Notes: generated by a model not told the origin, from the letters alone. DNA of 64,000 bases from Chlorogloeopsis sp. ULAP01 (GCF_030381805.1 NZ_JAUDRH010000006.1:62001-126000), one strand, 5' to 3'; counted from the first letter of the stretch, positions 45,516 to 54,342 are shown. Made by a program: numbers and translations.

Positions 45516-48500
45516 TCATAAATTTCCATTTTCTCCAATTTTCCTAGCTGCCAAATACTCATAAAACTGCCAACGTGCATCAACGTCAGCTTGCGCTGCT
45601 TGCAATAAGTGCTTGGCAAGTTCAGGTTTGCTCTTAGCTAGCATTTTGAAGCGGTTTTCTTGATACATTGACTCTTGTACTGGTTGCTTTGGCGATGTCT
45701 GACGACAAGCCGCTTCGCGTCTACGCATATCTAATTGCAAAGGATTTTTACCCTGTTTTTGCAACTCAGGATTATATCGATATAGCAACCAGCGTCCTGA
45801 TTCTACCAATGCCTTTTGGTTACTCATAGCCGTTGTCATGTTGATGCCGTGAGCGATGCAATGGCTATAGGCAATAATTAACGATGGGCCGTCGTAAGCT
45901 TCGGCTTCTAAAAATGCTTTCAAAGTCTGGTCATCTCGTGCGCCTAATGCTACACTCGCTACGTAAATATTACCGTAGCTCATAGCGATTAGTCCTAAGT
46001 CTTTTTTGGCAGCAGGTTTACCACTAGCGGCAAATTTAGCGATCGCTGCCCGTGGAGTTGATTTGGAAGCTTGACCACCAGTATTAGAATAAACTTCGGT
46101 ATCCATCACCAAGACGTTGACGTTACGACCACTAGCAAGCACATGATCTAGTCCGCCAAAGTCAATATCATACGCCCAACCGTCACCACCGACAATCCAA
46201 ACACTCTTTTTAACAAGATAATCAGCTAAAGATTTTAAAGATTTTAGTTTTCTTATTTTCTTTGCGTCTTTGTGTCCCCGCGTCCCCGCGTCTTCTTCTA
46301 CTATAATTTCATCTACACGTTGTTTAAGAAGGGCAATTTGTTCGCGTTGTGCATAGATATCTGCTTCGGTTTTTTGTACAGCATTAAGAATAGACTGAAC
46401 TAAGTTATTGCCAACCTCACTACTCAATTCCTGCAAAAGTTCAGCAGCGTATTCAGCTTGTTTGTCCAAAGATAGGCGAAAACCAAAGCCAAATTCAGCA
46501 TTATCTTCAAATAAACTATTAGACCATGCCGGGCCTCTACCTTGAGCATTCTTTGTCCACGGAGTTGTAGGCAAGTTTCCACCGTAAATAGAAGAGCAGC
46601 CTGTGGCATTGGCAATTACCGCGCGATCGCCAAATAGTTGTGTCAGCAATTTTAAATAAGGTGTTTCACCACAACCAGCACAAGCACCAGAAAACTCAAA
46701 CAATGGCTCTTGCAGTTGTTGTTGACGAATTTGGTTTAGTTTTAGTTGTCTTCGATCAGGATTTGGTAAATTCAAAAAGAAATTCCAGTTTTCCCGTTCT
46801 TGCTCCCGCAAAGGCAACTGGGGTTTCATATTAATCGCCTTTGTTTGTGTTACTCTATCCCAATCCCCCTGTTCCCTGTTGTTTCTAACTGGACAAATAT
46901 CAACGCAGACACCACACCCCGTGCAGTCTTCTGATGCTACTTGAATAGTAAATTTCTGCCCGGCAAAGTCTTTATCTTTGGCATTGGTTGACTTGAAATT
47001 GACAGGAGCATTCGCCAGCCAATTTGGTGGATAAACTTTACTACGAATCGCCGCGTGGGGACAAACCATGACACACTTACTGCACTGTACGCAGATATCT
47101 GGTTCCCAAACAGGTATTTCCTGGGCAACATTGCGTTTTTCCCACTGAGAAGTTCCAGTAGGATAAGTCCCGTCAGCAGGGAAGGCACTCACAGGTAATT
47201 CATCACCTTGCCACGCCATGATTTTACCCAAAACTTCGCGGATGAATTGTGGCGCAGAAGAGGACGCGGGGAGGTTATGACGCGGTGACGCGGGGAAAGA
47301 AGAGGACACGGGGAGGTTGTGACGCGGTGACGCGGGGAAAGAAGAGGACGCGGGGAGGTTATGACGCGGTGACGCGGGGAAAGAAGAGGACACGGGGAGG
47401 TTGTGACGCGGTGACGTGGGGAAAGTTTTTGATAGATTCTCTGCGTCTTCTCCCCATTTCCTCCTTTCCTCTTCTGTGATATCTACTTTATGTAAATTAG
47501 TAAGGGTGTTGTCTACCGCTTGCAAATTCATACGGACGACTTCTGCGCCTTTTTTACCGTAAGTTTTTTCAATAGTTTGTTTAATTTTAGCGATCGCTTC
47601 TTCCTCTGGCAGCACTCCAGCAAGAGTAAAGAAGCAGACTTGCATAATTGTATTAATTCTTCTGCCCATGCCACTTTCACGGGCAACTTTATTAGCATTG
47701 ATAACGTAAAATTTTAATTTTTTTTCTATAATCTGTTTTTGTACTTCGGCTGGGAGGTACTTCCAAACAGTATCGGCATCGTAGGGACTATTTAACAGGA
47801 ATATTGCACCAGGCACGGCTGCCTTGAAGACATCAACGCGTTCTATGAATGTCCATTGATGACAACCGATAAAGTTCGCTTGCTCAATTAAATAGGTAGA
47901 GCGAATTGGCTGAGAGCCGAAACGAAGGTGAGAAACAGTCATCGAACCAGATTTCTTGGAATCGTAGACAAAGTAACCCTGGGCGTAATTGTCCGTTTCT
48001 TCACCGATAATCTTGATGGAATTTTTGTTTGCGCCCACTGTGCCATCGGAACCCAACCCGTAGAACATGGCTCTAACGACGTGATCGGGTTCCGTTGAGA
48101 AGTTTAAGTCGAAACTCAAGGAAGTATGGCTTAAGTCGTCATTAATACCAATGGTAAAATGGTTTTTTGGCTTTTCTTGTGCCAGGTGATTGAAAATAGC
48201 CCGCACCATTGCCGGGGTAAATTCTTTAGAAGAAAGACCATAACGACCACCGATAATTATAGGGGAGGTTCTTCTGCCACTGCCCCGCTCTGCACGAATC
48301 TCGCTCCACATTTCATGAATAGCTGTCACTACATCCAGGTACAATGGTTCTCCAGCGCTACCGGGTTCTTTAGTGCGATCAAGAACAGCGATCGCCTTGG
48401 TAGTATCGGGCAAAGCTTCGACAAATTTTTGGGCATCAAAAGGACGATAAAGTCGAACTTTAAGAACACCAACCTTTTCGCCATGGGCATTGAGGTAATC

Positions 48501-49361
48501 TACGGTTTCATGTAGCGTTTCGCAGCCCGAACCCATGAGAACAATTACGCGATCGGCATCCTTTGCCCCATGATATTCATAGATTTGGTAATGCCGTCCG
48601 GTGGATTTTCCAAATTGATCCATAACCTGCTGGACAATTTCCGGGCAGGCATCATAAAAAGGGTTAACTCGTTCCCGCCCTTGGAAGTAAACATCAGGGT
48701 TTTGAGCAGTTCCCCGCAACACAGGGTGATCGGGGCTTAAAGCGCGAGAGCGATGAGCAAGTACTAATTCTTCATCAATAAGCGATCGCATCTCGCTATC
48801 TTTCAGTAGTTGGACTTTTTGAATTTCGTGGGAAGTACGAAAGCCATCAAAAAAGTGCATAAATGGCACTCGTGCTTTGAGAGTCGCAGCTTGAGCAATT
48901 AGCGCAAAATCGTGAGCTTCTTGTACTGAAGCAGAACACAATAGAGCAAAGCCAGTCGCACGGGCTGCCATAACATCGCTGTGATCGCCGAAAATCGACA
49001 AAGCATGAGTAGCCAGGGAGCGCGCTGCAACATGAAGAACAAAACTAGTCAATTCGCCAGCAATTTTGTACAGGTTAGGAATCATCAACAATAATCCTTG
49101 TGATGAAGTGAAGGTTGTTGTCAGAGAACCTGTTTGCAACGCTCCATGCACGGCAGCTGCGGCTCCACCTTCACTCTGCATCTCAATTACACTTGGAACT
49201 GTACCCCATAAATTGGGATTTTCTTCTGCTGCCCAAGTATCTGTCCATTCACCCATTGCAGAAGAAGGGGTGATCGGGTAGATGGCTACAACTTCACTCA
49301 CGCGATAAGCAACACGGGCTACAGCTTCATTTCCATCGATAGTTGCAAAGGTTCTGTTCAT
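45516..49361 (-). CDS. nifJ: NifJ, pyruvate:ferredoxin/flavodoxin oxidoreductase
   Basis: A 1281-residue PFOR that decarboxylates pyruvate to acetyl-CoA and reduces ferredoxin or flavodoxin. The N-terminal pyrimidine domain begins T-I-D-G-N-E-A-V-A-R-V-A. Two 4Fe-4S motifs (C-V-Q-C-S-K-C-V-M-V-C-P and C-T-G-C-G-V-C-V-D-I-C-P) lie near residues 755-850. The TPP-binding domain follows with A-C-A-G-C-G-E-T-P and G-G-D-G-W-A-Y-D-I. The cyanobacterial family is usually about 1190-1200 residues. The excess is explained by two repeat-derived insertions, near residues 646-702 (four 14-residue repeats) and near 1019-1037 (A-G-T-R-G-H-K-D-A-K-K). Reading frame and cofactor motifs are intact. Confidence 0.95.
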   Translation of the reverse strand: MNRTFATIDGNEAVARVAYRVSEVVAIYPITPSSAMGEWTDTWAAEENPNLWGTVPSVIEMQSEGGAAAAVHGALQTGSLTTTFTSSQGLLLMIPNLYKIAGELTSFVLHVAARSLATHALSIFGDHSDVMAARATGFALLCSASVQEAHDFALIAQAATLKARVPFMHFFDGFRTSHEIQKVQLLKDSEMRSLIDEELVLAHRSRALSPDHPVLRGTAQNPDVYFQGRERVNPFYDACPEIVQQVMDQFGKSTGRHYQIYEYHGAKDADRVIVLMGSGCETLHETVDYLNAHGEKVGVLKVRLYRPFDAQKFVEALPDTTKAIAVLDRTKEPGSAGEPLYLDVVTAIHEMWSEIRAERGSGRRTSPIIIGGRYGLSSKEFTPAMVRAIFNHLAQEKPKNHFTIGINDDLSHTSLSFDLNFSTEPDHVVRAMFYGLGSDGTVGANKNSIKIIGEETDNYAQGYFVYDSKKSGSMTVSHLRFGSQPIRSTYLIEQANFIGCHQWTFIERVDVFKAAVPGAIFLLNSPYDADTVWKYLPAEVQKQIIEKKLKFYVINANKVARESGMGRRINTIMQVCFFTLAGVLPEEEAIAKIKQTIEKTYGKKGAEVVRMNLQAVDNTLTNLHKVDITEEERRKWGEDAENLSKTFPTSPRHNLPVSSSFPASPRHNLPASSSFPASPRHNLPVSSSFPASPRHNLPASSSAPQFIREVLGKIMAWQGDELPVSAFPADGTYPTGTSQWEKRNVAQEIPVWEPDICVQCSKCVMVCPHAAIRSKVYPPNWLANAPVNFKSTNAKDKDFAGQKFTIQVASEDCTGCGVCVDICPVRNNREQGDWDRVTQTKAINMKPQLPLREQERENWNFFLNLPNPDRRQLKLNQIRQQQLQEPLFEFSGACAGCGETPYLKLLTQLFGDRAVIANATGCSSIYGGNLPTTPWTKNAQGRGPAWSNSLFEDNAEFGFGFRLSLDKQAEYAAELLQELSSEVGNNLVQSILNAVQKTEADIYAQREQIALLKQRVDEIIVEEDAGTRGHKDAKKIRKLKSLKSLADYLVKKSVWIVGGDGWAYDIDFGGLDHVLASGRNVNVLVMDTEVYSNTGGQASKSTPRAAIAKFAASGKPAAKKDLGLIAMSYGNIYVASVALGARDDQTLKAFLEAEAYDGPSLIIAYSHCIAHGINMTTAMSNQKALVESGRWLLYRYNPELQKQGKNPLQLDMRRREAACRQTSPKQPVQESMYQENRFKMLAKSKPELAKHLLQAAQADVDARWQFYEYLAARKIGENGNL
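47257..47424. repeat. Four 42-bp tandem repeats inside nifJ (in frame)
   Basis: Four consecutive 42-bp units beginning gaagaggac and ending ggggaaa alternate between two variants (gacgcgggg/ttatgacg and gacacgggg/ttgtgacg). Because 42 is a multiple of 3, the nifJ frame is kept and the protein gains four 14-residue units of the type SSSFPASPRHNLPV/A. The sequence style matches the purine-rich intergenic repeats near 30706. Confidence 0.9.
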
Positions 49362-49733
49362 ACATTAATACTCCTGACAGCTTGCCCCAAATACCGCGAT
49401 CGCTACATTACTAATTAGTAATTCAAGGCATAAATAATTAGAATCCTTAGTGCTGAGACGCTTGATATTTTTCTAGCTTTGCCTTTTATTTCTATTCAGC
49501 CACTTGGTGTTAAAGGCACAATTAAAAAGGTAGTATCAAGAACATAGCTACTAAAAAGCTAAACTCATAGATAAGCTATTATTTGTTCAATAGCCTTTAA
49601 TTCGGAGTTATATTTGTACCATCGTGGTATTTTTTATCTACCTTCTTTAATAGGATAATTAGCAATAACTAGAAATTAGAAATCTGGTATGTAGCGTCTT
49701 AACCATAAGCATAAGTAGAAATTAATATTGAGA

Positions 49734-49763
49734 AATTGTAATTGTTTTGGTACAATTACAATT
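49734..49763. promoter_or_regulatory. Perfect 11-bp inverted repeat, candidate operator upstream of nifJ
   Basis: AATTGTAATTG and CAATTACAATT are exact inverted repeats separated by 8 bases. The size and symmetry fit a dimeric regulator site; no named regulator is claimed. Confidence 0.45.
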
Positions 49764-50125
49764 CACAGGCTATTTGGGTCTCAAGAAAATTATCTCATCC
49801 TCCAACCTGCTTTAATTAATAACTATTAACAGTGTACTCAAACTCTAAAAGTACTGCTAAATAGAGATTTCAGAGTTTTTAATATTTTTTGGGGGTATAG
49901 GTGCGGGATATGCTAACTGCTGTACATTTTCCAGTTCTCTAGATACTAAGATGTTTCGTATAGTGAAACTTCAAAAATTCTGAGTACTTAGATATATATT
50001 GAAAATAAATCTTAAGTTTATAGATTATATAAAAGTAGTTTAACACACAGTTTTAATGTGATGCTTTCCAATATAAACATCATTAAAATATTGAATTAAG
50101 TATTAAATAGAACTAATTTGAAAAT

Positions 50126-50160
50126 GAGATTCCCGACTTCTTTGAGAAGTCGGGAATCTC
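50126..50160. repeat. Hairpin repeat, AAGTCGGG type, copy 2
   Basis: GAGATTCCCGACTTC and GAAGTCGGGAATCTC pair without mismatch around a 5-nt tttga loop. It is not placed directly after any gene. Related copies are at 43058 and 59363. Confidence 0.75.
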
Positions 50161-50504
50161 TATGTTTTTAAAGTGCTGTTACCTTTATCACTGTCCTGTA
50201 TTTTCTCAAAGTTTTTAACTTTCTTGTACGCCTATGCAATAGCCCGGAGGCGAAGCCTCCAAACTCTCGTACGCTACGAGAATTAGAGCATTCTGGTTCT
50301 TGTTGAAACCCTCCCGCAGTGATGGCTGCCCTACAGTTTAAGGTTTAGTTGATAAATCATTTCTAAGACTTTTAATATTGAATAGCTAAAATATTCCCTT
50401 TTGGGAGCAGCTAAAGTTTATGATGAGAAGATAGATAATTATACTTTAGAAAATAAATATATTCCCTTGAGCACCTTAGTGTTATTTGCTTCACAAAACT
50501 ACCA

Positions 50505-51374
50505 ATGAAAAACAACAACAAAACAAATCCTCTATCAGATATAAATAATTTAGATAAAATTAAGGTTCCACCAGTTTCTCAGAAAACAGGAGTTATACCA
50601 AGGTCAATTGGTAGGACTCTGAATAGAATCATTGCTGACTTTTCTCCACAAGCAGAAGAACAATTTATCAAAAATTTTCAATTTTCTAGAAATCGAAGCA
50701 GAATTGCTTTGAGATTTTTACTCATGCTTGTGATTGTACCGCTTTTAACTCAGGAATATTCTAAGCAATTTTTATTCAGTCCTGTCGTGGAGAGAGTCAG
50801 AGGTGAAAACACACCTGAAATTTTTCTTAATTCTGAGATGGAAGAAGAAGCTCTGCGAGAGTTGAAGCTTTTTGAAGAACAACTGACTTTTGAACAGTTA
50901 ATCCGCAAATCTCCCCCTCTGTCTCCAGAAATTAGAGAAGAAAAACTTAAGGATAAAGCGAATGAAATAGTACAAGTATACCGGAGAAAAAGTAATGTTG
51001 CTATCAGTAATATTTTTGCTGATATTCTCTCACTAATTGCTTTCGCATTAGTAGTAGTTACTAACAAAGAAGCCATTGAAGTTGTCAAATCATTTATAGA
51101 CGAAATTATCTATGGTCTAAGTGATAGTGCAAAGGCTTTCTTAATTATTTTATTTACAGATATATTTGTAGGGTTTCACTCACCCCACGGCTGGGAGATT
51201 ATTTTAGAAGGATTGGCAGAACATCTTGGTTTGCCAGCAAATAGGGAAGCAATATCTTTATTTATCGCTACATTTCCTGTGATTTTAGACACTATATTTA
51301 AATACTGGATTTTCCGCTATCTCAGTCGGCTATCACCTTCTGCATTAGCTACATTAAAAGAAATGGACGAGTAA
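50505..51374 (+). CDS. CemA/PxcA-like envelope membrane protein (short form)
   Basis: A 289-residue member of the CemA/PxcA (CotA) family linked to light-induced proton extrusion and inorganic carbon uptake. Membrane helices lie near residues 68-85, 165-190, 205-225 and 255-280. The C-terminal motif F-H-S-P-H-G-W-E is the most conserved family signature and is present. Canonical PxcA is about 420-470 residues, so the long N-terminal extension is absent. An alcohol dehydrogenase gene follows after 9 bp. Confidence 0.85.
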   Translation: MKNNNKTNPLSDINNLDKIKVPPVSQKTGVIPRSIGRTLNRIIADFSPQAEEQFIKNFQFSRNRSRIALRFLLMLVIVPLLTQEYSKQFLFSPVVERVRGENTPEIFLNSEMEEEALRELKLFEEQLTFEQLIRKSPPLSPEIREEKLKDKANEIVQVYRRKSNVAISNIFADILSLIAFALVVVTNKEAIEVVKSFIDEIIYGLSDSAKAFLIILFTDIFVGFHSPHGWEIILEGLAEHLGLPANREAISLFIATFPVILDTIFKYWIFRYLSRLSPSALATLKEMDE

Positions 51375-51383
51375 TAATTGCTT

Positions 51384-52367
51384 ATGCGTGCCATGCTTTT
51401 AGAAGCACCGCATCAACCTCTGCGGCTAGTCGATTTGCCTGTACCAAAACCCAATCCAGAGCAGGTGTTGATTCGCATTCATGCTTGTGCTGTGTGTCGT
51501 ACAGATTTGCATATTGTAGACGGAGAACTGACACACCCAAAACTACCCCTAATACCTGGACATCAAATTGTCGGTACTGTGAAGGCGGTAGGAGAACAAG
51601 TAAAAAATTTTAACGTAGGCAAACGTGTTGGTGTTCCTTGGTTAGGTCATACTTGCGATCGCTGCCGCTACTGTCTTTCTCATCGTGAGAATCTTTGCGA
51701 CTATGCCGAATTCACAGGTTATAACCTCGATGGCGGCTATGCTGAGTACACCGTTGCTGACTATCGCTATTGCTTTGAAATTCCAGCAGGCTATCCTGAT
51801 ATGCAGGCTGCACCTTTGTTGTGTGGTGGATTGATTGGCTATCGTGCCTACAGAATGACTGGTGATGCTGAAAAAATTGGCTTTTATGGCTTTGGTTCAT
51901 CTGCCCACATTTTAATTCAACTGGCGCGTTATCAAGAGCGTCAAGTCTTTGCCTTTACTCGTTCTGGCGATACTCAAGGACAAGAATTTGCCCGTCAATT
52001 AGGTGCAACTTGGGCAGGTGATTCTGACGAACTGCCTCCAGAACCATTAGATGCGGCGATTATTTTTGCGCCAGTTGGGAAATTAGTACCTACAGCGTTG
52101 CGTGCAGTTGCTAAAGGTGGTGTGGTGGTTTGTGCTGGCATTCACATGAGTGATATTCCCTCTTTTCCCTATGAAATTTTATGGGAGGAAAGAGTGTTGC
52201 GCTCTGTTGCTAATTTAACTCGACAAGATGGAGAAGAATTTTTGACATTAGCCCCTCAAGTTCCCATTCGTACAGAGGTAAATCTCTTTGGGTTAAGTGA
52301 AGCTAATGAGGCTTTAGATGCTCTACGTAGTGGCAAAATTGAAGGTTCAGCAGTGTTGTTTATTTAG
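51384..52367 (+). CDS. Zinc-dependent alcohol dehydrogenase (MDR superfamily)
   Basis: A 327-residue zinc alcohol dehydrogenase. Catalytic zinc ligands are in C-A-V-C-R-T-D-L-H and the G-H-Q-I-V-G segment. The structural zinc is held by C-D-R-C-R-Y-C-L-S-H-R-E-N-L-C. The nucleotide-binding stretch has G-F-Y-G-F-G-S-S-A-H in place of the classical GxGxxG, as in AdhA-type cyanobacterial enzymes. It would oxidise or reduce alcohols and aldehydes with NAD(P). ATG 51384 is preferred over the TTG at 51378. Probably cotranscribed with the CemA-like gene. Confidence 0.9.
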   Translation: MRAMLLEAPHQPLRLVDLPVPKPNPEQVLIRIHACAVCRTDLHIVDGELTHPKLPLIPGHQIVGTVKAVGEQVKNFNVGKRVGVPWLGHTCDRCRYCLSHRENLCDYAEFTGYNLDGGYAEYTVADYRYCFEIPAGYPDMQAAPLLCGGLIGYRAYRMTGDAEKIGFYGFGSSAHILIQLARYQERQVFAFTRSGDTQGQEFARQLGATWAGDSDELPPEPLDAAIIFAPVGKLVPTALRAVAKGGVVVCAGIHMSDIPSFPYEILWEERVLRSVANLTRQDGEEFLTLAPQVPIRTEVNLFGLSEANEALDALRSGKIEGSAVLFI

Positions 52368-52384
52368 GATTTAAGAAGCCAGAT

Positions 52385-52473
52385 GGCAGGAGGCACAGAG
52401 AAGTTGGAGCCTCCTTGTGGAGGAGCAACGCTTTCGGAGGAAGCCTCCGCTCCAAACTTCACAGAGGCAGAAG
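52385..52473. repeat. Dispersed repeat with 40-bp core, copy 2 (flanks inverted)
   Basis: The 40-bp core (52410-52449) is identical, in the same orientation, to 28940-28979, and is bounded by TTGGAG (52404-52409) and CTCCAA (52450-52455). The outer arms are the reverse complement of the arms of copy 1: the left arm here matches the right arm there exactly, and the right arm matches the left arm with one difference. Confidence 0.8.
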
Positions 52474-52530
52474 AGAAGTTAAGTAGGGGAGGCAAAAAGC
52501 GGAGTGGATGTTCCTCCCGCTTTATTGCCG

Positions 52531-52617
52531 TTGTGTTACGGCTATGCAAGGATTTGAGAGTTTAAGAGAATAAGAACTAGCCGTAACGAACCGCAATCTG
52601 GTAGTGCGTTAAAGCAG
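52531..52617. repeat. Second copy of the MITE-like element, partly degraded
   Basis: It shares ggctatgcaaggatttgag then agtttaagagaa with the element at 11556-11665, and the following aaccgcaatctgg corresponds to accgcatgattatgg. The GTAGGGTGTGTT ends are decayed here. Confidence 0.7.
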
Positions 52618-52631
52618 CGCGAAAATCTTGT

Positions 52632-52675
52632 GGGATGGGCTTCTAGCCTGTCCTCGTAGCGGGCTTCTAGCCCGC
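52632..52675. repeat. Duplicated GGGCTTCTAGCC hairpin
   Basis: Two successive hairpins: an imperfect one around GGGCTTCTAGCC (52637-52648) and the perfect palindrome-with-loop GCGGGCT-TCT-AGCCCGC (52659-52675). They share the same loop. No coding function. Confidence 0.6.
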
Positions 52676-52752
52676 ACCACAAAACAATTTATTCCATCAT
52701 TTTAGTCGTGTCACGCCACTACAATTCAAGGTTTACTTTACAAATAATCTAG

Positions 52753-54342
52753 CTAAGAAGATGGCAAAGGCAGAAGTACATAAAAAGTACTACCTTGTCC
52801 TATGGTACTCTCAGCCCAGATTCTACCATTATGCTGTTGGACAATATTGCGGCAAATTGCCAGTCCTAAGCCTGTTCCGCCTTTTTTACGAGAGTCAGAT
52901 GCATCTACCTGTTGAAACCGCTCGAAGATGGTTTGGAGTTTATCTTCAGGAATTCCTCGTCCTTGATCACGCACAGTAATGAGTAGGGAGTTAGACGCGC
53001 AGACAGAAGACGCAGAGAAGGGGAGACGCAAAGACGTGGAGAGAGGATTCCCAGTGTCCCCCAGTCTCCGTTTCCCCGTCTCCTCTTCTCCTATAACTTC
53101 TGCGCCAATCCAAACTGTGTCGCCTGTTTCAGAAAACTTGATGGCGTTGCTGATTAAGTTTGTCAGAGTTTGTAGTAGGCGATCGCTATCTGCCCAAAGT
53201 TCTACATTTAGAGGATTGACAATTAGCTGTACTTGCGAGTTATCTGCCATTGCCTGCATGGCTTCAGTTGCCTGAACCATTATATCAGCGGCATTGCACT
53301 TCACCTTGTGCATAACAATTTTGCTAGATTTCATCCGTTCTAAGTCGAGAATATCGTTGACTAGACGGATCAGGCGTTCGGTATTGCTGATGGCAATGCT
53401 GAGAACTTTTTGTGCTTGTTCGCTCATTGTTCCCAGCTTGCCTGCGCCTAAGATATCTAATGCTCCCATAATTGAGGTTAAAGGTGTACGCAATTCATGG
53501 CTAACCAAAGAAATAAACTCGTTTTCCAGGCGCTTACGTTCGGTGATGTCATTAGCAATCAACAAGGTACACTGCACATTAGCTATATCAATAAATTCTA
53601 TAGATAGCAGTATAGTTTTTAACTCTCCTGTCTTGGTACGAAATTCAACTTCCTGGTTGTGTAATGATCCTGTTTCCTGGAACTTTTGAATGATATGAGC
53701 GAGGGTTTGGGAAGAAGATGGCAAGTCTAGTTCTGTAGCAGTATGCCCAATTACTTCTTCCAGAGAATAGCCGCAAAATCTTAAAAAGCTGGGATTAACA
53801 TCAATAAACTGTCCTTCCTCTAATGTGGCGATCGCGATGGGATTGGGGCTAGAGCGAAAGGCTTTAGTAAACCGCTCTTCTGCTAATTGACGAGAGTGAA
53901 TTTCCTGTTGCAGTTGCTCATTTTGTGTTTGGAGTTGTTTCTGCAATCTCCGAATCGTCAAATGGTTTTCGATTCTGGCTAAAACTTCCTCTACTTGAAA
54001 TGGTTTGGTGACATAGTCTACTCCACCGACTGCAAAGCCTTTCACCTTATCCAGCACATCCCCTAAAGCGCTGATAAAAATGACGGGAATTTCACGGGTG
54101 CGCTCATTTGCTTTCAAGTGTTCGCAGACTTCATAACCATTCATCTCCGGCATATTAATGTCGAGCAAAATTAAATCCGGAGGTGCTGCTGTCGCTCCCC
54201 GCAATCCTGTTGAACCTTTAGTCACGCTGCGAACTTTGTACCCCTGCTCCGTCAACATTGCAGATAAGAGGTTCAAATTTTCCGGAGTATCATCAATCAC
54301 CAAGATATCTGCTCTGGGTGTGCTAACTGACTGACTGGGCAT
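52753..54342 (-). CDS. Receiver-PAS-histidine kinase (hybrid sensor kinase)
   Basis: A 529-residue cytoplasmic signalling protein. It has an N-terminal receiver (VIDDTPEN, phospho-acceptor in LILLDINMP, about 10-125), a coiled coil (about 125-155) and a PAS domain (about 155-270). HisKA has His282 in VSHELRTPLTS, and HATPase has the N box, R-D-Q-G-R-G-I and G-T-G-L-G-L-A-I-C. Between the F box region and R-D-Q-G-R-G-I a roughly 33-residue low-complexity insertion (about 417-450) is encoded by repeat-like DNA. It probably receives phosphate from another kinase and passes on a signal. No adjacent partner. Confidence 0.92.
   Translation of the reverse strand: MPSQSVSTPRADILVIDDTPENLNLLSAMLTEQGYKVRSVTKGSTGLRGATAAPPDLILLDINMPEMNGYEVCEHLKANERTREIPVIFISALGDVLDKVKGFAVGGVDYVTKPFQVEEVLARIENHLTIRRLQKQLQTQNEQLQQEIHSRQLAEERFTKAFRSSPNPIAIATLEEGQFIDVNPSFLRFCGYSLEEVIGHTATELDLPSSSQTLAHIIQKFQETGSLHNQEVEFRTKTGELKTILLSIEFIDIANVQCTLLIANDITERKRLENEFISLVSHELRTPLTSIMGALDILGAGKLGTMSEQAQKVLSIAISNTERLIRLVNDILDLERMKSSKIVMHKVKCNAADIMVQATEAMQAMADNSQVQLIVNPLNVELWADSDRLLQTLTNLISNAIKFSETGDTVWIGAEVIGEEETGKRRLGDTGNPLSTSLRLPFSASSVCASNSLLITVRDQGRGIPEDKLQTIFERFQQVDASDSRKKGGTGLGLAICRNIVQQHNGRIWAESTIGQGSTFYVLLPLPSS
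52980..53090. repeat. Repeat-derived insertion inside the hybrid kinase gene
   Basis: The + strand reads as the low-complexity gacgcgcagacagaagacgc / gagaaggggagacgcaaaga style of the intergenic repeats, followed by the pyrimidine counterpart (cagtctccgtttccccgtct). It interrupts the HATPase domain but keeps the frame. Confidence 0.75.

Larger units (their letters stand above)
49362..50504. other. 1.14-kb AT-rich non-coding region upstream of nifJ
   Basis: No credible ORF between the divergent nifJ and CemA-like genes. It contains a perfect inverted repeat AATTGTAATTG/CAATTACAATT (49734-49763) about 370 bp upstream of nifJ. It also contains a perfect 15-bp-stem hairpin at 50126-50160 and a patchwork of small repeats at about 50228-50340 (ctacgagaat and gaagcctcc types). 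The leader of the CemA-like gene lies in the last 100 bp. Confidence 0.6.

Noticed and set aside
47249..47479. 76-codon plus-strand frame with four repeated segments
   Set aside because: Reverse reading of the 42-bp tandem repeat inside nifJ; nifJ itself is the coding strand.
52379..52565. ORFs over the repeat region after the alcohol dehydrogenase
   Set aside because: They translate the 40-bp-core repeat and neighbouring purine-rich DNA.
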